Source: Inquilinus sp052078665 (lineage in GTDB: Bacteria; Pseudomonadota; Alphaproteobacteria; DSM-16000; Inquilinaceae). From it: a stretch of DNA of 64,000 bases. The stretch is from positions 84,122 through 148,121 of the forward strand of contig NZ_JBQJIK010000004.1 in the NCBI RefSeq assembly GCF_052078665.1, in the 5' to 3' direction. The notes under the pieces were generated by a model. That model ran no database searches. It worked only from the letters and a program-made list of their open reading frames with translations, and was not told the DNA's origin. Both the position numbers and the translations under genes were made by a program. This document shows positions 8,101 through 15,158 of the stretch, piece by piece; within the stretch, counting starts at the first letter, position 1, and every line of letters starts with the position of its first letter.

Positions 8101-10345
8101 CACCGGCGTGCCGCAGGGGCAGAGCGCCTGGGTCACGCTGGCCGCGGTCGACGAGGGCATCCTGCTGCTCACCGACTTCCAGTCGCCGGACCCGACCGAC
8201 CATTATTTCGGCCGCCGCGCCCTCGGCGTCGAGATGCGCGACGCCTATGGCAGGCTGATCATCAGCGACGGCCGCCGCGGCCAGGTCCGCACCGGCGGCG
8301 ACGCCGCGGCCCAGCAGATGTCCGGCCTGCCGAAGCGCTCCACCCGCACCGTCGCGCTGTACAGCGGCATCCTGCCGGTCGGCGCCGACGGCCGCGTTAC
8401 GGTTCCGCTCGACCTGCCGGATTTCGACGGCGAGTTGCGGCTGATGGCGGTGGCCTGGACGCCGACCGCGCTCGGCGCCGCCTCCACCGCGATGAAGGTG
8501 CGCGACCCGGTGATCGCCGAGATCGGCGTGCCGCGCTTCCTGGCGCCGGGCGACCAGGCCCAGTTGGCCTTCTCGCTGCGCAACCTGTCCGGCCCGGCCG
8601 GCGACTATGGCGTGCGCGTCGCGGTCGAAGGCCCGCTCTCGATCGCGGCCGCCTCGGCCCAGTTCACCCAGACCGTCGCGGCGGGGGCCGAGGCACGTCG
8701 CGCGATCCCGCTGACCGCCACCGCCACCGGCGTCGGCAAGATCAGGATCAGCGTCACCGGCCCCGACGGCTTCCAGCGCGACCGCGACTGGGACCTGTCG
8801 GTCCGCCCGGCCCAGGCGCTGACCACCGACCGCATCGCCACCCTCGTCCAGCCCAACCAGTCGGTGGTGCTGAACGCCGACCTGGTGAAGGGCTTCCTGC
8901 CCGACACCGTCCAGGTCTTCGCCAGCTTCTCCACCCGCCCGACCTTCGACATCCCGGGCCTGTTGAAGGCGCTGGACGACTATCCCTATGGCTGCGTCGA
9001 GCAGACCACCAGCCGGGCGCTGCCGCTGCTCTACGTCGCCAAGGTGGCGGAGAAGGTCGACAGCGGCTTCCGGCCGGACGACGTGCGCCGCAAGGTGCAG
9101 GGCGCGATCGACCGGATCATGACGGCGCAGCAGCCGGCCGGCGGCTTCGGCATGTGGTCGCCCTTCGGCGAGGCCAACCCCTGGCTCTCCGCCTATGCGC
9201 TCGACTTCCTGACCCGGGCGCGGGCCGAGGGCGGCTATCGCATCCCGGAGCGCGCCTATCAGCGCGGCGTCAAGTACCTGTCGAACTACCTCGACTGGTA
9301 CGAGGCACGCACCGAATGCACCCCGGCCAGCGCCTATGCGCTCTATGTCGTGGCCCGGGCCGGCGGCGGCGATGTCGGCACCATGCGCTACTACGTCGAC
9401 AACTGCCTGCCGAAGTACCAGACCCCGGTGTCCCAGGCGCAGATCGCCGCGGCCGCCGCCCAGTTCGGCGACACGGCGCGCACCGCCAAGGCCTTCGCCG
9501 CGGCGACCTCGACCGAGCGTCCGTCGAACTTCTATGGCGATTACGGCTCGCCGCTGCGCGATCACGCCGCCACCGCGGCGCTGCTGCACGAGGCCAAGCA
9601 GCCGCAGGACGAGGTGCTGCAGCAGGTCGACGTCGCCGCCGACCTGTTCGCCCGGGACCGGTACTGGAGCACCCAGGACATGACCTGGCTGCTGATCGCG
9701 GCCGACGCGGCGCTGGACGGCGCCACGCCGCTGTCGCTCGACGTCGCCGGCAAGGCGGTGGCCGATCCGGGCACGATCTACCGGCTCGACCCCGAAGCCG
9801 CGGCTTTGGCCGCCGGCATCGCGGTGAAGAACACCGGCAGCGGGCCGATGCGCCAGGTGCTGACGGTGCGCGGCGTGCCGGCGGCGCCGCTGCCGGCGGG
9901 CGGCGACGGCTTCGAGATCACCCGCACCTATCTCGACCGTGACGGAAGGCTCATCGACCCGGCCAAGACGGCGGTGAAGCAGGGCGACCTCGTCACCGTG
10001 CTGCTGCGCGGCCGCGCCACTGACGATCTCGACCACCAGGCGCTGGTGGTCGACCTGCTGCCGGCGGGGCTGGAGATCGAGAACCCGTCAGTCGGCAACG
10101 GCGCGAAGCTCGGCGACATCGCCGACACGCTGTCGGACACGCAGCATGTCGAGATGCGCGACGACCGCTATATCGCGGCGATCGACCTGACCGGCGACAC
10201 CCGGTACTTCACGGTGGCCTATCTCGCCCGCGCCGTGACCCCGGGCCGCTTCGCCCTGCCGGCGCCCTATGTCGAGGACATGTACCGCCCGCAATACAAC
10301 GCCCGCGGCGGCTTCGGCGCCCTGACCATCGAGGCGCGGAAGTAG
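5138..10345 (+). CDS. Bacterial alpha-2-macroglobulin with thioester motif
   Basis: A 1735-residue secreted protein. Residues 1-29 form a signal peptide without a lipobox cysteine, so it is periplasmic rather than lipid-anchored. Residues about 60-190 look like TPR helices (QLILGQRPADAGAWFGLAQ); then come long beta-rich macroglobulin domains with the marker YPERGVYRPGETVHLTTLLRN near 510. The thioester motif CVEQ is at about residue 1286, followed by the alpha-helical thioester domain and a C-terminal receptor-like domain. The family traps proteases that breach the outer membrane. The usual penicillin-binding partner pbpC is not adjacent. It has its own ATG and a GGGGGATC ribosome site. Confidence 0.93.
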   Translation: MALKLRFATFAAAVALLTATLALPPTAAAYQAPGFAAGAAAYARKLEQQASAVPADQRADLKALQSRAADAAKGERWGDAVTAYQLILGQRPADAGAWFGLAQALQQTSPYSQDGLNAAFAAYSNAGTDKLRGAALIQLARGLEQQDKGREAIKVAAEGAQLAPSDDNTEYANTLRDQYGFRVTSTYAQNDRDAPQLCADFSDSIVDGRTVRYSDYVRIEPAVPVEVIPSDKQICLEGVSFGQTYTVTLLAGIKSVDGDALTADDSFDLTVDDRPASVVFRGSAYVLPKGGEGTVPLTTVNISEVKLRLLRINDRNLVDQVAQGRIGQMLESYDVDSLAQDAGEEVWSGTMPVEGETNKAAITGVPMDTLLPQPKPGVYLLAAVDAGADEDSYQTPGTQWIVVTDLGLATFSGQQGLTVAARALSSAKAQAGVKLALLARNNAVLGEAQTDAGGLATFPAGVMAGQGGNRPAAVYAYGSGDFTFLELTGPAFDLSDRGVSGRAEPGPLDAFLYPERGVYRPGETVHLTTLLRNERAAAIDGVPLTVKISRPDGVEARVEQASDQGGGSYSIDVPLADSAYTGTWTAEAYVDPKGQAIGSTPFQVEDFVPARIRVDLKTEAKDLRVAKPAVVAIDAQFLYGAPAADLATEASLTLQQAATPFPDYSDYKFGLLQDAFSPRTRPITTPATDAAGQSRVDILLDGLPDTTVPLEAEIRTAVFDSSGRTANETMTLPVRQEHPWIGVKPLFSGSLAEGSDARFEVIGLDAGGRPAALRGLRWDLVEEIHDYQWYSTDGHWDYKVVTRDRKVADGTADVAPNAPAAIRQAVGWGNFRLDVYDPEGGGATSARFYAGWWVSDDPNPTPDKLTVALDRASYKAGDTARVRIEPPFAGDVLLFIANDRVLETRDVAVPADGATVEIPVSSDWGAGAYVLATAFRPSGEGGERRHGPGRAVGVAWFGIDVTERVLGVSIDAPAEIRPNQRLDLPLTVTGVPQGQSAWVTLAAVDEGILLLTDFQSPDPTDHYFGRRALGVEMRDAYGRLIISDGRRGQVRTGGDAAAQQMSGLPKRSTRTVALYSGILPVGADGRVTVPLDLPDFDGELRLMAVAWTPTALGAASTAMKVRDPVIAEIGVPRFLAPGDQAQLAFSLRNLSGPAGDYGVRVAVEGPLSIAAASAQFTQTVAAGAEARRAIPLTATATGVGKIRISVTGPDGFQRDRDWDLSVRPAQALTTDRIATLVQPNQSVVLNADLVKGFLPDTVQVFASFSTRPTFDIPGLLKALDDYPYGCVEQTTSRALPLLYVAKVAEKVDSGFRPDDVRRKVQGAIDRIMTAQQPAGGFGMWSPFGEANPWLSAYALDFLTRARAEGGYRIPERAYQRGVKYLSNYLDWYEARTECTPASAYALYVVARAGGGDVGTMRYYVDNCLPKYQTPVSQAQIAAAAAQFGDTARTAKAFAAATSTERPSNFYGDYGSPLRDHAATAALLHEAKQPQDEVLQQVDVAADLFARDRYWSTQDMTWLLIAADAALDGATPLSLDVAGKAVADPGTIYRLDPEAAALAAGIAVKNTGSGPMRQVLTVRGVPAAPLPAGGDGFEITRTYLDRDGRLIDPAKTAVKQGDLVTVLLRGRATDDLDHQALVVDLLPAGLEIENPSVGNGAKLGDIADTLSDTQHVEMRDDRYIAAIDLTGDTRYFTVAYLARAVTPGRFALPAPYVEDMYRPQYNARGGFGALTIEARK

Positions 10346-10357
10346 CGGCGCGCGTCC

Positions 10358-10390
10358 CTCCTTCCCCTCTCGCAGGCGAGGGGGAGGAGG
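10358..10390. terminator. GC-rich hairpin between convergent genes
   Basis: After the macroglobulin stop there is a hairpin with CTCGC (10369-10373) facing GCGAG (10376-10380), extended by C-rich and G-rich flanks with some G-U pairs. It lies between the macroglobulin gene and the convergent gene ending at 10400, so it may terminate both. There is no T tract. It resembles the CCTCTCCCGC-type hairpin at 17588 and may be a copy of a dispersed element. Confidence 0.4.
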
Positions 10391-10399
10391 GGGCGGCGG

Positions 10400-10930
10400 T
10401 CAGTGCCGCCACAGCACCTTGGGCTTCGGGAAGTCGAGGGCCTTGGAGATCTGCTCGACATCGCCAGTGAAGGTCGCCGACGAATAGATTTTGCCGTCGG
10501 TGCACTGGCCCCGGTAGACCGGGTCGTCGGTGACGATCACATAGGGCGCGCCTTTGGCCTCGGTGCACGGGCACAGGGCGCTGCCATCCGCCTGGATCAT
10601 GCAGGTGACGCCCAGGCACTGGGCCCATGTCGTGGCCGGGTTGCCGCACAGGCCGGTGGCGGCGACCGGCGAGTACCGCGACTGCACCATCTGCGGCGGA
10701 CCGACCAGCGGCTGGGGCGGAATGCATCCCGGTGGAATGCTCACCCCCGTCGGTCGCCGCGTCGTCACGAAGCAGCTGCAATTGTAGTTCGAGTCGCATT
10801 TGGCGACGGTGCAGTCCGCGAACACCTGGCCGGCTTCGCATCTCGCGAAGCTCGGGGGGCCCTCGGCCCGCGACGCGGCCGCGGGCATCAGCAGGCAGGC
10901 GAACAGGACCACCAGGCAGGCAGGCTTCAC
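10400..10930 (-). CDS. Secreted cysteine-rich protein of unknown function
   Basis: A 176-residue protein with a clear signal peptide (MKPACLVVLFACLLMPAAA). The mature chain has twelve cysteines, concentrated in the N-terminal half (CEAG, DCTVAKCDSNYNCSCF) and again near TCMIQADGSALCPC, so it is probably disulfide-bonded in the periplasm or outside the cell. I do not recognise the family. A short low-GC stretch separates it from the DUF1801 genes. It is convergent with the macroglobulin gene. The two similar halves (cysteine cluster plus short spacer) may be an internal duplication, but this is weak. Confidence 0.6.
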   Translation of the reverse strand: MKPACLVVLFACLLMPAAASRAEGPPSFARCEAGQVFADCTVAKCDSNYNCSCFVTTRRPTGVSIPPGCIPPQPLVGPPQMVQSRYSPVAATGLCGNPATTWAQCLGVTCMIQADGSALCPCTEAKGAPYVIVTDDPVYRGQCTDGKIYSSATFTGDVEQISKALDFPKPKVLWRH

Positions 10931-11036
10931 GGCACACCCCCGGATCGAGGCTGGAGTCGATCATGACTCCGCTGCCCGGGTTTCGCGAAATGACTCAATA
11001 ATTCTAAAATACCGGGCGCGGTGATCTGTCTCGTCC

Positions 11037-11495
11037 TCAGGCGCTCTTCGGCTTCTTCTGGGATCGGACAGCGCGGGCGGCGACATTCAAGGCCACCGCG
11101 GCGCGGATCAGCGCCTGCAGCGCCGCTTCATCGATCTCCTCGCCCTCGCGGATATCGATGGCGCGCCGGGTGTTGCCGTCGAGGCTGGAGTTGAACAGGC
11201 CGGCCGGGTCCGCCAGCGCGGCGCCCTTGGCGAAGGTCAGCTTGACGACGGCCTTGTAGGTCTCGCCGGTGCAGATGATGCCGCCATGCGACCACACCGG
11301 AACCCCGCGCCACTTCCACTCCTCGACCACCTCGGGATCGGCCTGCTTGATCAGGGCCCGGACCCGGGCCAGCGTCGCGCCCCGCCAGTCGCCCAGCTCC
11401 TCGATTCTCGCGTCGATCAGCCGGGAGGGAGAGTCGCCGCCATTGCCGTCCTTCGTCATGCCTGCCGCCTTCATCAGTGTCGTCCCGTGGTTCAC
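11037..11495 (-). CDS. DUF1801 domain protein (second gene of pair)
   Basis: A YdhG-like DUF1801 protein (152 residues from GTG at 11495, or 145 from ATG at 11474). The conserved block WKWRGVPVWSHGGIICTGETYKAVVKLTFAKGAAL lies in two parts around residues 60-95, and IDIREGEEIDE near 115 is typical of the C-terminal helix pair. The biochemical role of DUF1801 is unknown. The GTG overlaps the stop of the upstream DUF1801 gene in a GTGA arrangement, so the two are probably translated together. The C-terminus is lysine-rich. Confidence 0.8.
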   Translation of the reverse strand: MNHGTTLMKAAGMTKDGNGGDSPSRLIDARIEELGDWRGATLARVRALIKQADPEVVEEWKWRGVPVWSHGGIICTGETYKAVVKLTFAKGAALADPAGLFNSSLDGNTRRAIDIREGEEIDEAALQALIRAAVALNVAARAVRSQKKPKSA

Positions 11496-12025
11496 ATCTT
11501 CTCGCCGGGCAATTCGCTGGCCTGCTTCACCCAGGCCGCGAACTGGGCTTCGTCGAGCGGCTCGTCCTCGCGGATGTCGAGGTAGCGCACGTCCTTCTGC
11601 TTCGACCCGCCGGGCGGGAGAGGGCGCAGCGACGCGCCGCGGAAGAACGCCACCTTGATGTATTTCGTGAAGCAATGGATGCCGAGGAACCAGGTCTGGT
11701 CCTCCATCCCGTACAGCGGCGAGTTCCACTTGACCGCCTTGCGCACGCCGGGGACGGCGCGCTCGATCAGCGCATCCAGGCGGCGCCCGAGATCGCTTTT
11801 CCAGCCCGGCATGGCGGCGATATAGGCCTGCACCGGGGCGTCGCCATAGCCCTTCGCGATCTGGGGATTGCCGCCGGACAGGAGGGGCGCGGCCGGCTCC
11901 TTGCTCTTGGCTGCGGCGGCCTTGGACGGTGCCTTCGCCGCGGTCTTCGCGGGCTTGCGGGCTGATGGATTGGCGACCGCCTGCTTCGCGGTCTTGGTTG
12001 ATTTGGCGGACGTGTTGTCGGCCAT
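11492..12025 (-). CDS. DUF1801 domain protein with basic N-terminal tail
   Basis: A 177-residue protein. Residues 1-50 are rich in Lys, Ala, Ser and Thr (KPAKTAAKAPSKAAAAKS), like histone-H1-type tails that can contact DNA; residues about 60-175 are a DUF1801 fold (KWNSPLYGMEDQTWFLGIHC, YLDIREDEPLDEAQ). The start at 12025 is supported by GGAGGGGAC seven bases upstream. The first 25 codons and the promoter region are duplicated at 14680-14892. Function of DUF1801 is not known; the basic tail suggests nucleic acid or acidic-partner binding, which is inference. Confidence 0.82.
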   Translation of the reverse strand: MADNTSAKSTKTAKQAVANPSARKPAKTAAKAPSKAAAAKSKEPAAPLLSGGNPQIAKGYGDAPVQAYIAAMPGWKSDLGRRLDALIERAVPGVRKAVKWNSPLYGMEDQTWFLGIHCFTKYIKVAFFRGASLRPLPPGGSKQKDVRYLDIREDEPLDEAQFAAWVKQASELPGEKM

Positions 12026-12146
12026 GGCGTCCCCTCCGCTGATCGTCGGACACGTCATCGAGGATACTTTGATTCTTGATGACGGCGTCACCGTTATGGC
12101 AGCCGGGCTCCGGCCGGATCAGGCCGTGCCGCCGGCCTCCGCTTTC
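11926..12146. repeat. Direct repeat, copy A (5' end of DUF1801 gene plus upstream region)
   Basis: This segment is repeated in the same orientation at 14680-14892, about 2.75 kb away, with roughly nine in ten bases identical by eye. It holds the first codons of the DUF1801 gene, its ribosome site and about 120 bases upstream, including the final codons of the ATC-hydrolase-like gene. Copy B has lost 8 bases between two GCGGGCT repeats. Confidence 0.85.
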
Positions 12147-12657
12147 CGTGTTCGGTCTTCTCCGTAATCCGGGTCAGGCAGCAGCCCTCCTGTCCGGGGG
12201 ACCAGAGATCGATCTCGAAGTCGAAGCCCGCAGCTTCCAGGGTCGCCTCGTCAAGCGCGGAGGCGCAGTGAAGCAAGGTGACGATTTCCTCATCGCTGCA
12301 TCCGGCCTCGACCCATGCGTCCTTGATCGGGCAGGCCATCATCTTCACTTCGAGGCCTGTGCTGTCGAGCCGCCGGATGTCCGGGCAGAACACCGACCCG
12401 TCATCCGGTGATTTCGCGAAGCCTCTTGCCATGCATTCGAAGTCCCGCGGGGCGCAGCCCGCGAGCGATTTGCCGATATGAAGACCGTGGGCGCGACTTG
12501 CGCTTCGCATCACGTCCTTGGCTTCATCTTCGCCATAGCGGGCCTTGAGTTCGCGAAAGACCATCAGATAGGCCGTGCCCCGATCCTTGATGGCGTCATA
12601 CAGCAATTTGTTGGTTGGCTTGTTGGTCAAATCTTCTCTCCGGGCCTCGAAAAACAT
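12094..12657 (-). CDS. ATC-hydrolase-like protein (L-2-amino-thiazoline-4-carboxylate hydrolase family)
   Basis: The core (residues about 30-165 from the ATG at 12657) carries ARYGEDEAKDVM, then CPIKDAWVEAGCSDEEI, a conserved Asp in HCASALDEATLE, and GQEGCCLTRI. This cysteine and Asp pattern matches the family of L-2-amino-thiazoline-4-carboxylic acid hydrolase, an enzyme of L-cysteine formation; here the substrate is unproven. The frame is open up to 12906, but the part before 12657 looks less gene-like; a start at 12810 is the alternative. The last 17 or so residues (RRPAARPDPAGARLP) come from the duplicated repeat, so the natural C-terminus was probably replaced. Confidence 0.65.
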   Translation of the reverse strand: MFFEARREDLTNKPTNKLLYDAIKDRGTAYLMVFRELKARYGEDEAKDVMRSASRAHGLHIGKSLAGCAPRDFECMARGFAKSPDDGSVFCPDIRRLDSTGLEVKMMACPIKDAWVEAGCSDEEIVTLLHCASALDEATLEAAGFDFEIDLWSPGQEGCCLTRITEKTEHGKRRPAARPDPAGARLP

Positions 12658-12969
12658 GCGGCGGCCATGCAATAGCTTCTGCCTGCGACAGCAGTCTGCA
12701 AACTGGCTAGTGCCTTGTTTGGGCTTTTCCCGGTCTTTCGCATCACGCTTCAGATTTTCGTGAAGGCCACGCCAATAGGGCCGCAGGTCGCCCCGGGGTG
12801 GCTTGACCATCGTCGCGCGCTTCCGTGGGGTAAGCGTCGGGGCGAGGCCGTGGACCTCCACACGCCCGACCGTCTCCAAAGGGCGGCGAGCGGACGAAGG
12901 AGCCACGCTTCAAAAGGGCAACGCGGCTGACTTCGCTCCAGAGTCCCAGGACTGGTGATGCCTGTTAGC

Positions 12970-13839
12970 CTACGAACCAGCTAGTCGCCGCATCACGACT
13001 TCGAGCGTTGGCCACGGCGGACCCTTGCATATGGTCCTGAGGAGTTCGCGGCCTACTCGTCGCCCGTTCGGGAACTGGTCGCCTGCATCCCACCGCCACG
13101 CCGCGACCATCGCAAGAACGAGGGCCCGGCACTCGCCGAGCAGTTCTTGATCGGCGTCCGAATAGTGCTCGACGACCTCTTCGGGCACATGGGCGAGGTC
13201 GAATTCGACTGGCCCGCGGCAACACGTCTCGAGGTCGATGAACAGCGGCCCGTTCTTCGTGCTGAGCACGTTGCCCGGGTGCGGCTCGCCGTGCAGCAAC
13301 TGCTCCGCGGCGCTGCGGTCGGCGATCGTTCGTCTTAGGCTCCTTAGCGTGCTGCCGAGAAGCTCACGGTCCGCGTCGGCGAGCGCCGGAGTTTGGTCGC
13401 GGCTCGCCACGAGTTGCTGAGCTTCCGCGACCCGATCCGTGAAGTGCGGCGTGGCGACATCGAGCTTGCGCATGCCGGCATGCAGCCGCTCGAGCGCCTT
13501 CGCGTAGTCGGCCGGCGCGACCCCACGAGCCGTCACAGGCGCGTAGTAGGTCCACAGCGTCACCACGAAGCCGTCACGCTCATAGGCGCGCGGCGCCGCG
13601 CGAGGCTCGAGCGCAGCCACCGGGCTCTCGGTCTCGGCGAGCCATTGGGCAAGCTCGATTTCGAACTGCGCCACCTGCTGCGCCAGAGGCGCCACCCGGG
13701 CAAGGACGTCACAAGGCAGCAGGCGCACGGCGAGCTTGTTCGAATTCTGCAGAACGACCGCGTCGTCGACCGTCAGGCCAAGCGCTGAGGCGATCGACAT
13801 GGCCGCGGCCACCGCACGCGAAACCTCAGCTGCCTGCAA
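12970..13839 (-). CDS. Aminoglycoside-phosphotransferase-fold (APH) kinase-like protein
   Basis: A 289-residue protein of the APH/choline-kinase fold. The catalytic loop is LLHGEPHPGNVL near residue 183 (the usual HGDxHxxN with Glu for Asp), and the metal-binding motif is LFIDLETCCRGPVEFDLAH near 200 (D replaced in part by E). It is a small-molecule phosphotransferase of unknown substrate, cytoplasmic. The Asp to Glu change in the catalytic HGD is seen in some family members but may lower activity. It lies in the accessory patch between unrelated genes, with no operon partner. Confidence 0.78.
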   Translation of the reverse strand: MQAAEVSRAVAAAMSIASALGLTVDDAVVLQNSNKLAVRLLPCDVLARVAPLAQQVAQFEIELAQWLAETESPVAALEPRAAPRAYERDGFVVTLWTYYAPVTARGVAPADYAKALERLHAGMRKLDVATPHFTDRVAEAQQLVASRDQTPALADADRELLGSTLRSLRRTIADRSAAEQLLHGEPHPGNVLSTKNGPLFIDLETCCRGPVEFDLAHVPEEVVEHYSDADQELLGECRALVLAMVAAWRWDAGDQFPNGRRVGRELLRTICKGPPWPTLEVVMRRLAGS

Positions 13840-14089
13840 GGGAAGGCTCCGTCTGCACGCTTTCCATAAATGCTATTGTTTTCAGTGTCTTGATGCTTCG
13901 TGCAGATTCCCGCAAGTTCCCCGGCTTACCAAGCTTCTGCACACATTCGCACGCCGAGGTGGCCTAAGGCATAGAGCAATCGCGCGATAGAGCCGATAGT
14001 TCCGGTTGAGCCCAGAGGCTCCTACATCCTGTCGTAGAAGGACGAGGAGCCGACGAACCCCAATAGCCGAAGCGGCGTAAGCGCTCTAT

Positions 14090-14515
14090 CTACCGCGTCC
14101 TTGTGTCGCTCTCGGTGGTGTGGTCGATGACCGCGATCGCATCGACCTCTATCAGGTAGCCTGGGGACATCGTCGCTATCCCGGCCACTACGTTTGCTGG
14201 TTTGTGATCTCCGAACAGCGCTATCTGGGCCTGTTCGATGATCGGGACGTGTTCGTCGCGGTTGTAATCGACGACGTAGATTGTGATCTTGCAGACTTGC
14301 TCGGGCCGGGCGCCGGCAGCAGCAAGCGCACGGCTGAGATTGCCGAACGCCAGGCGCGCTTGAGCCGCAAAATCACCATGGCCGACGAGCTTGCCGTGTC
14401 TGTCTTCGGGCTGCTGGCCCGAGACGAATACCAACTTGCTTCCCGTCGCGACGACGACCTGGCTGTACATTTCCGGAACCGGCAGATCATCCGGATTGAT
14501 GCATTCGAGCGTCAT
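14090..14515 (-). CDS. RidA family (enamine/imine deaminase) protein
   Basis: A 141-residue YjgF/YER057c/UK114 protein. The order LVFVSGQQPEDRHGKLVG (about 29-46), AFGNLSRALAAAGARPEQV (about 56-75) and YLIEVDAIAVI (about 119-129) is the family pattern. RidA proteins hydrolyse reactive enamines and imines released by PLP enzymes. The usual catalytic Arg near position 105 is not present in the typical ...R..V..., so this may belong to an Rid subfamily without the classical deaminase activity. The ribosome site GGAGACC precedes the ATG. A fragment of a second RidA lies 80 bases upstream. Confidence 0.85.
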   Translation of the reverse strand: MTLECINPDDLPVPEMYSQVVVATGSKLVFVSGQQPEDRHGKLVGHGDFAAQARLAFGNLSRALAAAGARPEQVCKITIYVVDYNRDEHVPIIEQAQIALFGDHKPANVVAGIATMSPGYLIEVDAIAVIDHTTESDTRTR

Positions 14516-14596
14516 TGATCAGGTCTCCTACTATTGGTAGCAAGAACTGCTAGAATTGCGTAAAGCGCGCTCGGCGGCACGTCCTGCAGGACGCAC

Positions 14597-14771
14597 CTAC
14601 GGCACCACCACGTCTTCGATCACAGCGATCGCATCCACTTCGATCAAATAGCCGGCATGGGCCAAACTCTCCACGCCTAACGGTGCCTTCGCCGAGGCCT
14701 TCGCGGGCTGATGGTTTGGCGACCGCCTGCTGTGCGGTCTTCGTTGACGTGGCGGACGTCTTGTCGGCCAT
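14597..14771 (-). pseudogene. Chimeric remnant: DUF1801 N-terminus (frameshifted) joined to a RidA C-terminus
   Basis: Reading the minus strand from the ATG at 14771, the first residues (MADKTSATSTKTAQQAV) match the DUF1801 gene at 12025, then an 8-base deletion between two GCGGGCT repeats shifts the frame. From about 14680 down to the stop at 14597 another frame encodes VESLAHAGYLIEVDAIAVI followed by EDVVVP and a stop, the C-terminus of a RidA protein that differs from the intact one at 14090 (about three quarters identical in DNA by eye). The fragment is therefore a recombination scar, not a working gene. Confidence 0.75.
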
Positions 14772-14892
14772 GGCGTCCCCTCCGCTGATCGTCGGACATG
14801 TCATCGAGGATACTTTGATTCTTGATGATGGCGTCACCGTTATGGCAGCCGGGCTCTGCCCGGATCAGGCCGGGCGCCGGCCTCCGCTTCCC
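14680..14892. repeat. Direct repeat, copy B
   Basis: Second copy of the 11926-12146 segment, same orientation. It contains the full ribosome site and promoter region of the DUF1801 gene but the coding part is frameshifted. The next 266 bases are unlike anything near copy A. Confidence 0.85.
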
Positions 14893-15158
14893 GCCTCTTG
14901 GCCGAGGCCGCATCGGGCCGGATTCGACCCGTGTCGGTCATTGGCGACGGCCGCGATGAACGGCTCGATCGAGATCCGAAGCGGATCTTATGCCGTGACG
15001 CCTCGAACATACGGTTCGGTTTCAAGGGAACACGTGACGACCTCGAGCATTCTTAAACGAAGGCCGCCTGCTGTCTGCCCCGTTCTTGACTGTACGATAC
15101 CCCACACAGTCAGCTCATCCTGCCAGATCCCACAAAGGAAGCTGGAGTCTTTCGCGGA
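14893..15158. other. Intergenic region without a supported gene
   Basis: No plausible gene. An open frame at 14840-15025 on the minus strand merely reads through repeat B and has no homology signal. The stretch is moderately AT-richer towards 15158 and ends with the ribosome site and start of the VWA gene (AAAGGAAGCTGGAG shortly before the ATG). Confidence 0.5.

Noticed and set aside
5060..10036. A 1658-codon open frame on the minus strand opposite the macroglobulin gene
   Set aside because: It is a shadow caused by GC-rich third positions; composition is Arg/Gly/Ala/Val-rich with no domain, and the plus-strand gene has clear motifs.
14840..15025. A 61-codon minus-strand frame at repeat B
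   Set aside because: It reads through the repeat with no homology or good ribosome site; its tail merely copies that of the 12094 gene.
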